Part shown: positions 46,078-54,740 of the stretch, in pieces | Position numbering within the stretch: the stretch's first letter is position 1 | Layout of the letters: every line of letters begins with the position of its first letter | Assembly: GCA_963785565.1 (NCBI GenBank) | Contig: CAWAVV010000013.1 | Span: 248,001-312,000 of the forward strand | Direction: 5' to 3' | From: AP-15 sp963785565 | GTDB taxonomy: Bacteria > Pseudomonadota > Alphaproteobacteria > ATCC43930 > CGMCC-115725 | Length of the DNA stretch: 64,000 bases | The notes under the pieces: generated by a model | The model's input: the letters and a program-made list of their open reading frames with translations, nothing else | What the model was told of the DNA's origin: nothing | Databases searched by the model: none | Program-made: the position numbers and the translations under genes

Positions 46078-46744
46078 TCCGCGCAGCACTGGGCTCGCGT
46101 GAGCTGCGGATCGGGTGAGGAGCGCGTCGGCTAGTGAGACCAGTGGGCCGACGCCATCCCCTAGAACGGTGGATCGCCGGTCGATGGCAAACGGTAGCTC
46201 CATGATCGTCCGCGCGGAGAGGTGAGCCTCGATCAGCTTCAGCGGGCTGTCATTCAGCACTCCATGCTTAGAGGCGACATGAGCTACAAGGCGAGCAATT
46301 TCAACCAGAAGTCGAACTGTGACGAGCAGTGGCGGCCTAAGCATCGCCGAACTCGACGCCAACCAGTTCAAGAGCGTGAGCTGCAGGGCGTTTCATTCGG
46401 ACACCACAAGGATACGGCTGATAGGTTTAGCGTGATCGCCGGACGTGCGGATGCCGATTTTCGCACAGTGCGATGCAAGTCTCGGCCGCGAAATGTTCGA
46501 CGTTCAGGGCTGTCGAACACAAGCCTTATGCAAATCGAGGTCAAGTAAAGCTGATCGCGCCAGTGCAGTGCTCAAGACAGGTCACGCGGGTGGCGAGCCC
46601 ACGGCCGACAATGACGTTCGTCTCTGACAAGCGGGTACTCGCCTAGACCTCGTGCGAAAGGCGGCGTACATCACTCCACCTTGTTCGTCGTCCCCGCGCA
46701 AGCGCGGCCCCAGAGCCTGCCTGGCACGAACAGCGGCAAGCGCG
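46078..46744. other. Degenerate gene-poor region
   Basis: About 670 bases after the amidohydrolase gene without a gene I can support. Several ORFs of 60-110 codons occur on both strands but have erratic composition and no recognisable motif. The right end carries one copy of an inverted repeat (46689-46734). Confidence 0.5.
46689..46734 (+). repeat. Inverted repeat, left copy (VPAQA-type intergenic repeat)
   Basis: GTCCCCGCGCAAGCGCGG forms a small hairpin and is followed by CCCCAGAGCCTGCCTGGCAC. Translated, it reads VPAQARPQSLPG, like the dispersed repeats that encode VPAQAG-like peptides in many Alphaproteobacteria. A similar sequence lies inverted at 47045-47092. Confidence 0.65.
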
Positions 46745-47033
46745 CTTCGCCAGCTCGTCGTAATGATGCGCCATTGCGGATTGTGGCACTCGATCAACTC
46801 CAGTTTCCACGCACGGCGCCATTTCCTGGTACGCTTTTCGCGAAGGTCGCATCGGCCATGGTTTCTTGAGCCTCGACAACCACTAACATATCGCTCGTAA
46901 TCACGAACGAGGCCACGTCCAGCGTTCGAACGGGTCGCCAAGCACGGCGCGCAATATCCCTTGTGACACCAACATAAAGCGTACCATTACGCTTGCTGGC
47001 AAGGATGTAGGCGCAAGGACGCGGCTCCCTCAT
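46745..47033 (-). pseudogene. Disrupted GIY-YIG nuclease gene
   Basis: The first part (REPRPCAYILASKRNGTLYV then GVTRDIARR) is a GIY-YIG domain start. The expected C-terminus, REKRTRKWRRAWKLELIECH then NPQWR, is in a different frame, and the middle is out of register, so at least two frame changes are needed. It is framed by two copies of an inverted repeat. This repeat plus GIY-YIG pair is often seen dispersed in related genomes, as if mobile together. Confidence 0.75.
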
Positions 47034-47428
47034 CCGTCTCGCCCGCCCTGTTCGCGCCAGGCGCAGGCTCTGGGTCCCCGCTCTCGCGGGGCCGACCGAG
47101 ATCGGTCGCCCCGTTCGATTGGGGATGCCGCAGCGAGATGAGGCGGACATACGCCAACGCAGCCAGGAACTTGCCCTACATCGATTCGGCACTGATCACC
47201 TCGCTCGTTCAACTCGGCCCATTTGAGGGCCAAGCTCTCGCGGTGCGGCCGCGCCCACGCGATCACTTCGGCGATCTGGGCGGGGCGCGCTTCACCGGCG
47301 ATCACCGCCAGATCCGAGATCCGCACCAGCACCTGAAAATCGGCAGCCACAATGTGAAAATGCGGCGGCCGATGATCGTCGGCGTACATGCGCACACTCA
47401 CGGCATCAAAGCGGTGGGGAGTCGGCAT
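47030..47428 (-). CDS. DUF4160 protein with read-through tail
   Basis: The first 75 residues match DUF4160: MPTPHRFDAVSVRMYADDHR, PPHFHIVAADFQVLVRISDL and ARPHRESLALKWAELNE. DUF4160 genes are usually paired with DUF2442 and resemble toxin-antitoxin modules; no partner remains here. After about residue 80 the frame runs through the right-hand inverted repeat and becomes Arg-rich, so the original stop has probably been lost. GAGG precedes ATG 47428. It borders the GIY-YIG remnant and is likely decaying too. Confidence 0.55.
   Translation of the reverse strand: MPTPHRFDAVSVRMYADDHRPPHFHIVAADFQVLVRISDLAVIAGEARPAQIAEVIAWARPHRESLALKWAELNERGDQCRIDVGQVPGCVGVCPPHLAAASPIERGDRSRSAPRERGPRACAWREQGGRDG
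47045..47092 (-). repeat. Inverted repeat, right copy (VPAQA-type intergenic repeat)
   Basis: On the minus strand it reads CCCCGCGAGAGCGGGG, a hairpin, and then ACCCAGAGCCTGCGCCTGGC. This matches the left copy at 46689-46734 in inverted orientation, with a few differences. The two copies enclose the GIY-YIG remnant. Confidence 0.65.
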
Positions 47429-47810
47429 CCGTGGGCCTCGATTTCAGTGCAACATTGCACTTTCTGGGGTGTCGCTGTCCAAGGACTCAGCCGCCAGCCG
47501 ATGATCGTCCCCAGATAAATCGGTGCGGCCAGCAACGGACCAGCGGCAGCAGAACGATTGACAGTCGTTGACCCGGCCTCGCTCTGATGTGTCAGCGCGA
47601 TCCGGGGGAGACGCCACCACCGGTCTGGGATCCCGCTCCCGATCCGCGGCCGTGTCGGAAAACTTTACAGCAGAAATTCAGTAAAATGTAAGGTAGTTCG
47701 TTGATGTTCCGTTTATGTTCTCGGGGAGAGGTGTCGAGATTCCTTACAAAGGTCCGACAGTTCCTCGCGGCCCTCTGGTTAACATATTAATATTAAGTTC
47801 TTATTCGTGA
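47429..47810. other. Leader region of the PEP-CTERM gene
   Basis: No gene seen in this 380-base stretch. It turns A/T-rich after 47660, with many T and A runs unlike the rest of the window, and leads into a sigma-54 type promoter at 47811. Confidence 0.5.
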
Positions 47811-47826
47811 TGGCCCGGTTCTTGCT
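47811..47826 (+). promoter_or_regulatory. Sigma-54 (RpoN) -24/-12 promoter
   Basis: TGGCCCGGTTCTTGCT fits TGGCACG-N4-TTGCW with one difference (C for A), and the GG and GC pairs are separated by exactly ten bases. It ends 75 bases before the PEP-CTERM ATG. RpoN control with PrsK/PrsR is known for many PEP-CTERM genes. Confidence 0.7.
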
Positions 47827-47900
47827 CACCTAAGGTGTGAGTAAGCATCTCTGTTGCCCGGTCTCCGATCGGTCATCGGAAGCAATCTGGGAGGGATACG

Positions 47901-48794
47901 ATGCTGGCGCATACCACAATGGCCTCAGCCTATGCGGTCCTGATTGGTCTGCTCACCACAATGCCTGCGGCGGCGACCCCGTTCTTGTTCAGCACTGGCG
48001 ATCCGGACGGAAAGATGGCGACAGCCTCCCGCCCCGCCAGTGCCGGCAAGTTCGAAATCGAATCGGCCGACGACTTCGTACTCACCCAACCGACCTCCAT
48101 CACAAATGCGACCTTCACCGGTCTGCTGACGGGTGGCGCCACTGTGGCCGATATTGGCCAGGTGCGGGTCGAGATCTACCGCGTTTTTCCTAATGACTCG
48201 GATGTTGGGCGCACCAGCGGGCCGCCAACTTTCTCGACATCCAATGTACCGACCCGCGTGAATTCGCCGTCGGATAACGAATTTCATGACCCCGACATCC
48301 GGAACATTAATGTAGCGGCCCTGGCGCAAATCTTTACTGCGGCCAAGTCGGTTCAGCCCGGCGGCATCCCTATACCCGGCTTGACACCGACGGGCGGCGA
48401 TGGACCGGTAGTTGGTGAGGAGGTCGAGTTCGACGTGGACTTTACCGCGCCCTTCTTACTTCCGCCCGACCATTACTTCTTCGTGCCGCAAGTCGGGATT
48501 ACCACTGCGGACGGCGAATTTCTGTGGCTATCGGCGCCGAGGCCAATCGTTCCGCCGGGTACATCGTTTCCTGCAGGCTTCACGGACCTGCAGAGTTGGA
48601 CCCGCGATGAAGCCCTTGACCCCGATTGGTTACGGGTCGGCACCGACATTGTCGGTGGCACTCCGGCGCCAACATTCAACGCCGCATTTTCGCTCACTGG
48701 CACCATCCCGGAACCTGCAAGCTGGTCCCTGCTCGCGGCAGCGCTCGTGGGATTGGGGCTAATTCAGCTGCGGCGAGGTCGCGCTCGGCCGTAA
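47901..48794 (+). CDS. PEP-CTERM sorting-domain protein
   Basis: A 297-residue exported protein. The signal peptide ends near LTTMPAAATPFLF. The mature body (about 25-260) is rich in Thr, Pro and Asp with beta-strand character (ESADDFVLTQPTSITNATFT). The C-terminus has the sorting signal: IPEPASWSLLAAALVGLGLI, a hydrophobic helix and a basic tail LRRGRARP. An exosortase would cut at this signal; none is in the window. GGGAGG precedes the ATG. Likely a surface or biofilm-matrix protein, driven by the sigma-54 promoter upstream. Confidence 0.9.
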   Translation: MLAHTTMASAYAVLIGLLTTMPAAATPFLFSTGDPDGKMATASRPASAGKFEIESADDFVLTQPTSITNATFTGLLTGGATVADIGQVRVEIYRVFPNDSDVGRTSGPPTFSTSNVPTRVNSPSDNEFHDPDIRNINVAALAQIFTAAKSVQPGGIPIPGLTPTGGDGPVVGEEVEFDVDFTAPFLLPPDHYFFVPQVGITTADGEFLWLSAPRPIVPPGTSFPAGFTDLQSWTRDEALDPDWLRVGTDIVGGTPAPTFNAAFSLTGTIPEPASWSLLAAALVGLGLIQLRRGRARP

Positions 48795-49173
48795 TGCGCC
48801 CGCTGACAGAGCGCCGTTTGCGGTTATCATAAAATTGCCAGATTGACATGGCAAGCTCCATCTCAACGGCGGCGCCTCAAACCATCGTCGACGTAGGAAT
48901 AGACCTTGGTCGATCGTGTTTGCCCCCGGAAGCCTGTTGCCGACATGTTGTGGGACTTCAACTTTAAGACGACGCTTCGCTGCTGATTTGCTGCAGAAGC
49001 AGCGAGCGGTCGCGGCCCTCCCAATTGTTGGTTGCAGCTGGCCTGCCAACCGGGCGCGGGCCGTCGGGGCGCGCGGTGCGGCCGGGTCAAGCCAAGCGTC
49101 ACGACAACCCCCCGCTCCCGACCCTCCCCCGCTCAAAGAGGAGGGCGTCGGAGGGGGCAGAAGCTCTGCAACC
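48795..49173. other. Intergenic region between convergent genes
   Basis: No gene supported. It contains C-rich and G-rich tracts (around 49105-49160) that could pair as a weak bidirectional hairpin, fitting a terminator for the convergent PEP-CTERM and NIPSNAP genes, but the stem is imperfect. Confidence 0.35.
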
Positions 49174-49797
49174 TCAGTGCAGCGGCGAGAAGGCGGCGGG
49201 GACGACCAGCATGTTTTCTTGTTTGATCATCATGTTCGGCCCTCCGCCCGAGGGTGGCGGCCAGATGCCCTTGGCGCGGGCTTCCTCGCGGATGCGGAAG
49301 CGGTCGGCGGCGTCTTTATAGGCCCAGATGTGGCACCATTTGTTGAGCCCGCCGAGTTCCGAATGCCAGGCGCCGACCAACGGAGAAAGCTCCATGCGCC
49401 GGGCGATATGGGTGCTCCAGCGGTCGATTACGCCGGGGATCCCGCCGGGCTTGAAGGTGTAGATGCGGATCTCGTAGAGATTGCCGAGCTGGCGCGGCTC
49501 GAGCTTCGGCGAAAACGGCGCCGGGATGTAGATGTCGCTCTGCAGCTCGACTTCGAGCTCCCGGACATTGGGCGGCCAGCCCTGCAGCTTGGTCGCCTCT
49601 TCGCGCAGGCGGGTGCGCGCCGCGAGGTCGTCATAAGGCCAGACATGGATCACCCGATTGAGCGGGCCAACCTCGGTGTGCCAGAAGGCGGCGAGCGGCG
49701 AGACTTTGGTTCGCGCGGGCAATGCCTGCCCAAAGCGCTCTTCGAACGTGGCAACCGTACCCGGCTGCAAAGTATAGGTGCGCATCTCGATGATCAT
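49174..49797 (-). CDS. NIPSNAP-family protein, two tandem domains
   Basis: A 207-residue protein made of two NIPSNAP-like ferredoxin folds, at about residues 2-100 and 105-205. Each opens with a strand of the form EMRTYTLQPGTV or EIRIYTFKPGGI and contains a VIHVWPYDDLAAR or WCHIWAYKDAADR element. The family's biochemical role is not settled; members appear beside catabolic genes. ATG 49797 follows GGAGG-like bases (GGAGGAAAT). Confidence 0.87.
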   Translation of the reverse strand: MIIEMRTYTLQPGTVATFEERFGQALPARTKVSPLAAFWHTEVGPLNRVIHVWPYDDLAARTRLREEATKLQGWPPNVRELEVELQSDIYIPAPFSPKLEPRQLGNLYEIRIYTFKPGGIPGVIDRWSTHIARRMELSPLVGAWHSELGGLNKWCHIWAYKDAADRFRIREEARAKGIWPPPSGGGPNMMIKQENMLVVPAAFSPLH

Positions 49798-49878
49798 CGG
49801 ATTTCCTCCGTTTCGAGGGTCAGCGCGCGGACGCTAGCCGCTCGCGCCCCGGTGTCAAGCGCGTCGCCGCCGATTGCC

Positions 49879-50415
49879 TCACTGCACGGCCTGGTCGTGT
49901 TCGACGCTGCCGCCCATCAAATAAACGAGGTATTCGATCGCCTCCCGTTGCCGGACGAAAGGTACGGTTTCGGTGGTAATGCTGTTGGCGATCCGCGTGT
50001 TTTCGAGCATGTTCGGATAGCCGATCTGGTAGGCGCATTGCGGGACGGCGAGCCGGCACCACAGGCGAACCTGGTTGATGTGGCTGATATTGTTTTCGAT
50101 CGCGTCGACCCGGCCGACGCCGAACGGGCTCATGCACCAGAAATTTGCCGGGATGTAGACGGGCGTAACCTCTGGGGTGATTACCCCCCGAAAGCACATA
50201 TCGCCGGCGACGGAGACGTAAAAATCGGAATTCGGCAGGATATAGTGCAGCCCGTCACCGATATACTTTATGGTCTCGAGATATCCCGGCTGGCCCGGCA
50301 AGGGTGGTCGCTTTTGGAAGGCGAGCGAGTTGATCGGCGGCGTCGGCGGCGGCACCACGCATGCCGCCAAGCTTGCCACGATGCCGATGATTGCGAATAG
50401 CGATGTCGCTCGCAT
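49879..50415 (-). CDS. Putative lipoprotein, unknown function
   Basis: A 178-residue protein. SLFAIIGIVASLAACVVPPP is a lipobox signal followed by a Pro-rich linker. The mature domain contains YIGDGLHYILPNSDFYVSVA, several cysteines (MCFRGV, FWCMSP, LWCRL, PQCAYQ) and aromatic residues, compatible with a disulphide-bonded periplasmic or outer-membrane fold. No known family. It diverges from the M20 gene at 50568 and is followed on its own strand by NIPSNAP 81 bases on. Confidence 0.65.
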   Translation of the reverse strand: MRATSLFAIIGIVASLAACVVPPPTPPINSLAFQKRPPLPGQPGYLETIKYIGDGLHYILPNSDFYVSVAGDMCFRGVITPEVTPVYIPANFWCMSPFGVGRVDAIENNISHINQVRLWCRLAVPQCAYQIGYPNMLENTRIANSITTETVPFVRQREAIEYLVYLMGGSVEHDQAVQ

Positions 50416-50567
50416 GCGACCAGTCCTGCGATGATCGTTTAACGCGCTGTTCGGCAGGTAAACTACCCCAAATCGGAGATTTGTCGCCAGAATTTCTCGA
50501 CATTTGCATTCTCTCCATCATCGACGGTAATAAACTTGGGAATTGTCCGTCGAACAGGGAGAGGTCG

Positions 50568-51743
50568 ATGCCGGTCATCGCCGAGGTGCGCGACTATCAG
50601 GACGAGCTGACGGCGATCCGCCGGGATATCCACGCTCATCCCGAATTGGCCTTCGCCGAGCGGCGCACGGCTGATCTGGTCGCGGCAAAACTCGCCGAGT
50701 TCGGCTGCGAGGTTCATCGCGGGCTCGCCGGGACCGGGGTGGTCGGCACGATCCGGCGCGGCAATTCGCCGGCGGCGATCGGGCTGCGCGCCGACATGGA
50801 TGCGTTGCCGATTCACGAGATGAACGATTTCGCCCACCGCTCGACCGAAGACGGCAAAATGCACGCCTGCGGCCATGACGGGCACACGACTATGCTGCTC
50901 GGCGCCGCCAGATACCTCGCCGCGACACGGAACTTCGACGGCGCTGTGCATCTGATCTTTCAGCCGGCTGAAGAAGGCGGCGGCGGCGGCCGAGTCATGG
51001 TCGAACAGGGGCTGTTCGAAAGATTTCCGTGCGATGCGGTCTTCGCTATTCACAACAAGCCCGGGATCGCGGTCGGGCGGATCGCGGCAAAGTCGGGGCC
51101 GCTGTTGGCCGCCTCCGATCGCTGGGACATCCGCATCAAGGGTCACGGGACCCACGCCGCGCACCCGCATCTCGGCATTGATCCGTTCGTGATCGGCGCG
51201 GAGATCGTGCTGGCGTTACAGACGATTGCCAGCCGCAGCGTCGATCCGCTCAATTCGGCGGTGGTCAGCGTCGGGTTCATGAACGGCGGATCGGCCTATA
51301 ATGCGATCCCCGATGCGCTCCATATCGGCGGCACTGCGCGCAGCTTCCGCCCGGAAGTGCAAGATCTGATCGAGCGCCGCATCGGCCAGATCGCCCGCGG
51401 CGTCGCAACCCTTCATGGCGCGGTCGCCGAAGCGGATTACCGCCGCTCCTATCCGCCGACGATCAATCACCCCGACGAGACCGAATTCGCGGCCCAGGTG
51501 GCGGCCGAAATCTGCGGCGCCGATGCGGTCTTGCGCGATATCGCACCGTCGATGGGGGGCGAGGATTTTTCGTTCATGCTGAACACGCGCCCCGGCGCGA
51601 TGCTGTGGCTTGGCAACGGCCCCGGCGAGGGCGACTGCTTCCTGCACAATGCCCGCTACGATTTTAACGACGCGGCGTTACCGGTCGGCGTCAGCTTTTT
51701 TGTGCGCCTTGCCGAGCGGTTTTTAGAAAAAGCGGCCCGCTGA
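50568..51743 (+). CDS. M20-family amidohydrolase, second copy
   Basis: A 391-residue enzyme closely resembling the copy at 9832-11001: HACGHDGHTTMLLGAARYLA, FQPAEEGGGGGRVMVEQGLF and AIHNKPGIAVG give the di-zinc site, and HGTHAAHPHLGIDPFVIGAE the lid/dimer region. It hydrolyses N-acyl amino acids or similar amides. ATG 50568 follows GGGAGAGG; the frame is open upstream without conservation. It is convergent with the CitE-like gene, 11 bases apart. Confidence 0.9.
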   Translation: MPVIAEVRDYQDELTAIRRDIHAHPELAFAERRTADLVAAKLAEFGCEVHRGLAGTGVVGTIRRGNSPAAIGLRADMDALPIHEMNDFAHRSTEDGKMHACGHDGHTTMLLGAARYLAATRNFDGAVHLIFQPAEEGGGGGRVMVEQGLFERFPCDAVFAIHNKPGIAVGRIAAKSGPLLAASDRWDIRIKGHGTHAAHPHLGIDPFVIGAEIVLALQTIASRSVDPLNSAVVSVGFMNGGSAYNAIPDALHIGGTARSFRPEVQDLIERRIGQIARGVATLHGAVAEADYRRSYPPTINHPDETEFAAQVAAEICGADAVLRDIAPSMGGEDFSFMLNTRPGAMLWLGNGPGEGDCFLHNARYDFNDAALPVGVSFFVRLAERFLEKAAR

Positions 51744-51754
51744 GGGGCCCGATC

Positions 51755-52612
51755 CTATCCGGTGCCGAGGCCTAGCAGCCGGCGGGCGAGGGTCAGATGC
51801 GGGCGGTCGATCATCTTGCCGTCGAACGCGATCGTGCCGGCCTCGGGGTTTGCGCCGAATAGCGCCACGACCTCGCGCGCCCAGGCGAGTTCGTCGTCGC
51901 TGATCGTGAACCCCCGGTTGATCACCGGTATTTGCGCCGGATGGATCGCCATCTTGGCGGTGAAGCCCGAGCGCCGCGCCGCCGCACACTCGGCGGCGAG
52001 CCCGGCTTCGTCCTTGAAATCGGTATAGATCGTGTCGATCGGCGTAACTCCGGCGGCGGCCGCAGCCATCAGGCACAGCGAGCGCGCCAGGCGATAGACG
52101 TCGTCGTAAATCCCGTCGAGCCCGCGGTTATTGCCGCCAATACAGGCGGCGAGATCCTCGACGCCCCAGGTGATGCCTTCGAGCCGCGGCGACACCCCCG
52201 CGTAATTGCCGAGGGCGAACATCGCGGCCGGCGTTTCGGTGGCGATCGCGATGACTCGAACACCGCCCAGCGGCAGCGAAGCGGCAGTCTCGAACGCCGA
52301 GAGATAGTGATCGAGCGTGCGCAGATCGTCCGGCACGCATTTTGGCAACAGGATGCCGTCGGGCTTTCCTGGCACCGTCGCGGCGAGATCGTCGAGTGCG
52401 GCGCTGCTCGCCAGCGGGTTAATCCGCACCCAGCGGCGAAAATCGGCCGAGCCAGACGCATCGAGAAAGGCGCGCGCCAGGCGTCGCGCCACCGGCCGGT
52501 TCGCCGGCACGACCGAATCCTCGAGGTCGAGGATCAGCGCGTCGGCCCCCGATTCGGGCCCGCGCGCGAGCTTGCGCTCGCTATCGGCCGGAACAAACAG
52601 AAAGGAGCGCAC
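51755..52612 (-). CDS. HpcH/HpaI, CitE-like acyl-CoA lyase
   Basis: A 285-residue TIM-barrel lyase of the CitE/malyl-CoA lyase group. MRSFLFVPADSERKLARGPE, ALILDLEDSVVPANRPVARR, WVRINPLAS, GILLPKCV, IAIATETPAAMFALGNYAG and the metal Asp in TDFKDEAGLAAECAAARRSG are hallmarks. GTG at 52612 starts directly after the MaoC stop (TGAGTG), with GGAGGGG before it. Paired with MaoC it may hydrate and cleave a mesaconyl-, itaconyl- or related CoA ester; the exact substrate is inference. Confidence 0.88.
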   Translation of the reverse strand: MRSFLFVPADSERKLARGPESGADALILDLEDSVVPANRPVARRLARAFLDASGSADFRRWVRINPLASSAALDDLAATVPGKPDGILLPKCVPDDLRTLDHYLSAFETAASLPLGGVRVIAIATETPAAMFALGNYAGVSPRLEGITWGVEDLAACIGGNNRGLDGIYDDVYRLARSLCLMAAAAAGVTPIDTIYTDFKDEAGLAAECAAARRSGFTAKMAIHPAQIPVINRGFTISDDELAWAREVVALFGANPEAGTIAFDGKMIDRPHLTLARRLLGLGTG

Positions 52613-53080
52613 TCACCCCTCCGCCTTATCCGCGGGCCGGCATTTCATCAGACCGGCGCGCCGGCAGATCGCGACGGTCTCGCCCCGCTGGTTGACGCCC
52701 TGATGTTCGAACTCGACGATGCCGGCGTCGGGGCGCGATTGGCTCTTGCGCTTGGAGCGCACGATTGTCCGCGCCCGCAACGTGTCGCCGTGGAACACCG
52801 GCTTTGGAAAGCGTACATCGCTCATCCCAAGATTGGCGACGGTAGTGCCGAGCGTCGTCTCGCCGACGCTGATGCCGATAACCAGGCCGAGAGTGAACAG
52901 GCTGTTGACCAGTCGTTGGCCGAACTCTGTCGTTTTTGCAAATTCCGCATCGAGATGAAGCGGTTGCGGGTTCATCGTCAGAGTAGTGAACAGCACGTTG
53001 TCCATCTCGGTGACGGTGCGGCTGATCGCATGCTCGAAGACCTGTCCCTCTTCGAACTCCTCGAAATACAACCCTGCCAT
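52613..53080 (-). CDS. MaoC-like (R)-hydratase
   Basis: A 155-residue hot-dog-fold hydratase. EFEEGQVFEHAISRTVTEMD and NVLFTTLTMNPQPLHLDAEF hold the catalytic Asp/His region of MaoC enoyl-CoA hydratases (N-x-x-P-x-H). LVNSLFTLGLVIGISVGETT and FPKPVFHGDTLRARTIVRSK complete the fold. ATG 53080 (MAGLYFEEF) follows GGAGGGACA; in-frame codons upstream are non-conserved. Its TGA abuts the GTG of the CitE-like gene, so both are translated together. Confidence 0.88.
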   Translation of the reverse strand: MAGLYFEEFEEGQVFEHAISRTVTEMDNVLFTTLTMNPQPLHLDAEFAKTTEFGQRLVNSLFTLGLVIGISVGETTLGTTVANLGMSDVRFPKPVFHGDTLRARTIVRSKRKSQSRPDAGIVEFEHQGVNQRGETVAICRRAGLMKCRPADKAEG

Positions 53081-53380
53081 TGTCCCTCCAGACCGCTGGT
53101 CCAGCCCGCTCCAGCGCCGCATCTCGCTGCTGATTCCGGCGCGCCCGGCCGTCAACGCGATCCTGGCGGCCTTTCATAGCCGATACGCGGGCTCAACCCC
53201 GTCCCTAGCATGGGGGAATGTTTACGACTTCACAATCGGTGGTCGATCATTCCTCTGTGGTCGGGGATTGAGATATTGTGACGGCGGCAATTCCGCTCGA
53301 CCGCCATCGCTGAAAAACTTAGCATGGCGCCGCGTCGAAGGGGGACCGCGCCGCTTGCGCCAACGGAAACCGGTGGGGGA
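53081..53380. other. Divergent promoter region
   Basis: 300 bases between the leftward MaoC-CitE operon and the rightward DedA gene, with no gene I can support. It should hold both promoters, but no clear operator or hairpin stands out. Confidence 0.4.
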
Positions 53381-53992
53381 ATGGAAATAAATCGGCTGAT
53401 CGCCGAACACGGCGCGTGGTTTTACCTTATTGCTTTCATCTGGACTTTTCTCGAGGGCGAGACGGTCGTGCTTTTTGGTGGTTTTGCCGCGGCGCAGGGG
53501 ATGCTCAATCCTTTGCTGCTGCTGGTCGCAACCGGGCTCGGCAGCTTCGCCGGGGACCAGAGCTGTTTTTGGGTTGGTCGCCATTTCGGCTCGAGATTGC
53601 TCGATCGGTTCCCCCGCTGGCGGTTTGGCGTCGAGGCGGCGCTGCGCTGGCTCGAGCGCTACAACACCGGCTTTATCCTGTCGTTCCGCTTCATTTATGG
53701 GGTGCGCAACTTCTCGTCTTTCGCGATGGGGATGAGCGCGATCCGCGGGCGGCGCTTTCTGACGCTGAATTTCCTCGCGGCTGCGCTATGGGCGGCGGGC
53801 TTTATTGCTGTCGGCTATTTTCTCGGCCATGCATTTCGCGCGGTTCTCGGCGATCTTGCCCGCTCGTTCAGCCTAGCGATGCTGGGCGTGTTTGTCGCCA
53901 TCGCCTCCGGCGTCGGGCTCGTCCATCGGGCGCAGCGCCGACGTCAGCTCAGAGTCCCGCCGGGAATCAAGGTCGCCGCGCCACCGTCGTGA
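53381..53992 (+). CDS. DedA-family membrane protein
   Basis: A 203-residue integral membrane protein of the SNARE-associated/DedA/VTT group, thought to act as lipid scramblases or flippases. FIWTFLEGETVVLFGGFAAA carries the acidic re-entrant motif, GSFAGDQSCFWVGRHFGSRL the next conserved block, and SFRFIYGVRNFSSFAMGMSA the second re-entrant loop with its Arg. Several helices follow. ATG 53381 comes after GGGGGA. It is convergent with the SAM hydrolase gene. Confidence 0.9.
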   Translation: MEINRLIAEHGAWFYLIAFIWTFLEGETVVLFGGFAAAQGMLNPLLLLVATGLGSFAGDQSCFWVGRHFGSRLLDRFPRWRFGVEAALRWLERYNTGFILSFRFIYGVRNFSSFAMGMSAIRGRRFLTLNFLAAALWAAGFIAVGYFLGHAFRAVLGDLARSFSLAMLGVFVAIASGVGLVHRAQRRRQLRVPPGIKVAAPPS

Positions 53993-54012
53993 CGACAAGG
54001 CCATAGCGCCGA

Positions 54013-54740
54013 TCACGGCACCACCGAGACAGGAGTTCCGATGGCAAGGCTCAGTGCGCTGTCGGCGCGGCCCGCATTGACCGCGATCTCGGCGAGCCCG
54101 TTCGAATTCTCGTACCAAAAAACCGCGCCCGGCGGCGCGTCGGAAAAGGTGCGGGCGCGGGTCAGCGCTCGTCCCCTGACGGCAAGCTCGGTCTTTTCGG
54201 GCAGAATCGCGGCGCGTAGCCCGGTCATGGCATTTCCATAGCCGTCGATATAGACGATCTCGGGCAAGTCGTTCGGCCAATCGGGGAACCGGCCGATCCT
54301 CGCGCCGCGCAAGGCCCTTGCCGGCAACGTCCGGCGGCAAGCCGCGCCGCAACCGGAGCGAACAGGTCGCGTGCGTGAAAGCTCGCCGACAGCCTGTCGG
54401 GCCGCCACACGATCTCGGAGGTTTTGAGGTCGCCGGCGCGGCGCAGAACGATCTCGAACAAGCCATTATCGGGACCGACATAGGAGCGCCCATCCGCCTC
54501 GACGACGACCGCAGCGCGGGCGCTGCCCACCCCAGGATCAACGACCGCCAGCAGCACGGTCCCAGGAGGGAACCATGGGCCGTAGGCGGCCAGCAGATAG
54601 GCCGCCGGTTTGGGATTTGCGGCGGGCAGGTCGGCAAACAGATCGACGATCGGAACCCCGGCAGAGACCTGATGCAGCACCGCCTTGACCTGGCCGGTAT
54701 AAGGCCCCGAGAGGCCAAAATCGGTGAACAGCACAATCAT
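54013..54740 (-). CDS. S-adenosyl-L-methionine hydrolase (adenosine-forming), DUF62/SAM_adeno_trans (frameshifted)
   Basis: A homologue of SAM hydroxide adenosyltransferase and the fluorinase/chlorinase fold. The start MIVLFTDFGLSGPYTGQVKA and VVDPGVGSARAAVVVEADGR, then YVGPDNGLFEIVL are diagnostic. The frame changes near 54325; the C-terminal domain (LPEIVYIDGYGNAMTGLRA and VFWYENSNGLAEIAVNAGRA) is in another frame and ends at 54013. These segments carry the Asp-x-Tyr-Gly-Asn and N-S-x-G-x-x-E motifs. The hydrolase rather than halogenase role is inferred from this common bacterial group. Confidence 0.83.

Noticed and set aside
45079..46371. Minus-strand frame covering the amidohydrolase and 300 bases beyond
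   Set aside because: Most of it is antisense to a recognised enzyme. The non-overlapping N-terminal part (46080-46371) has no motif, no ribosome site and no sign of conservation that I can see.
46222..46548. 108-codon plus-strand frame in the gene-poor region
   Set aside because: No signal, domain or ribosome site, and erratic residue composition.
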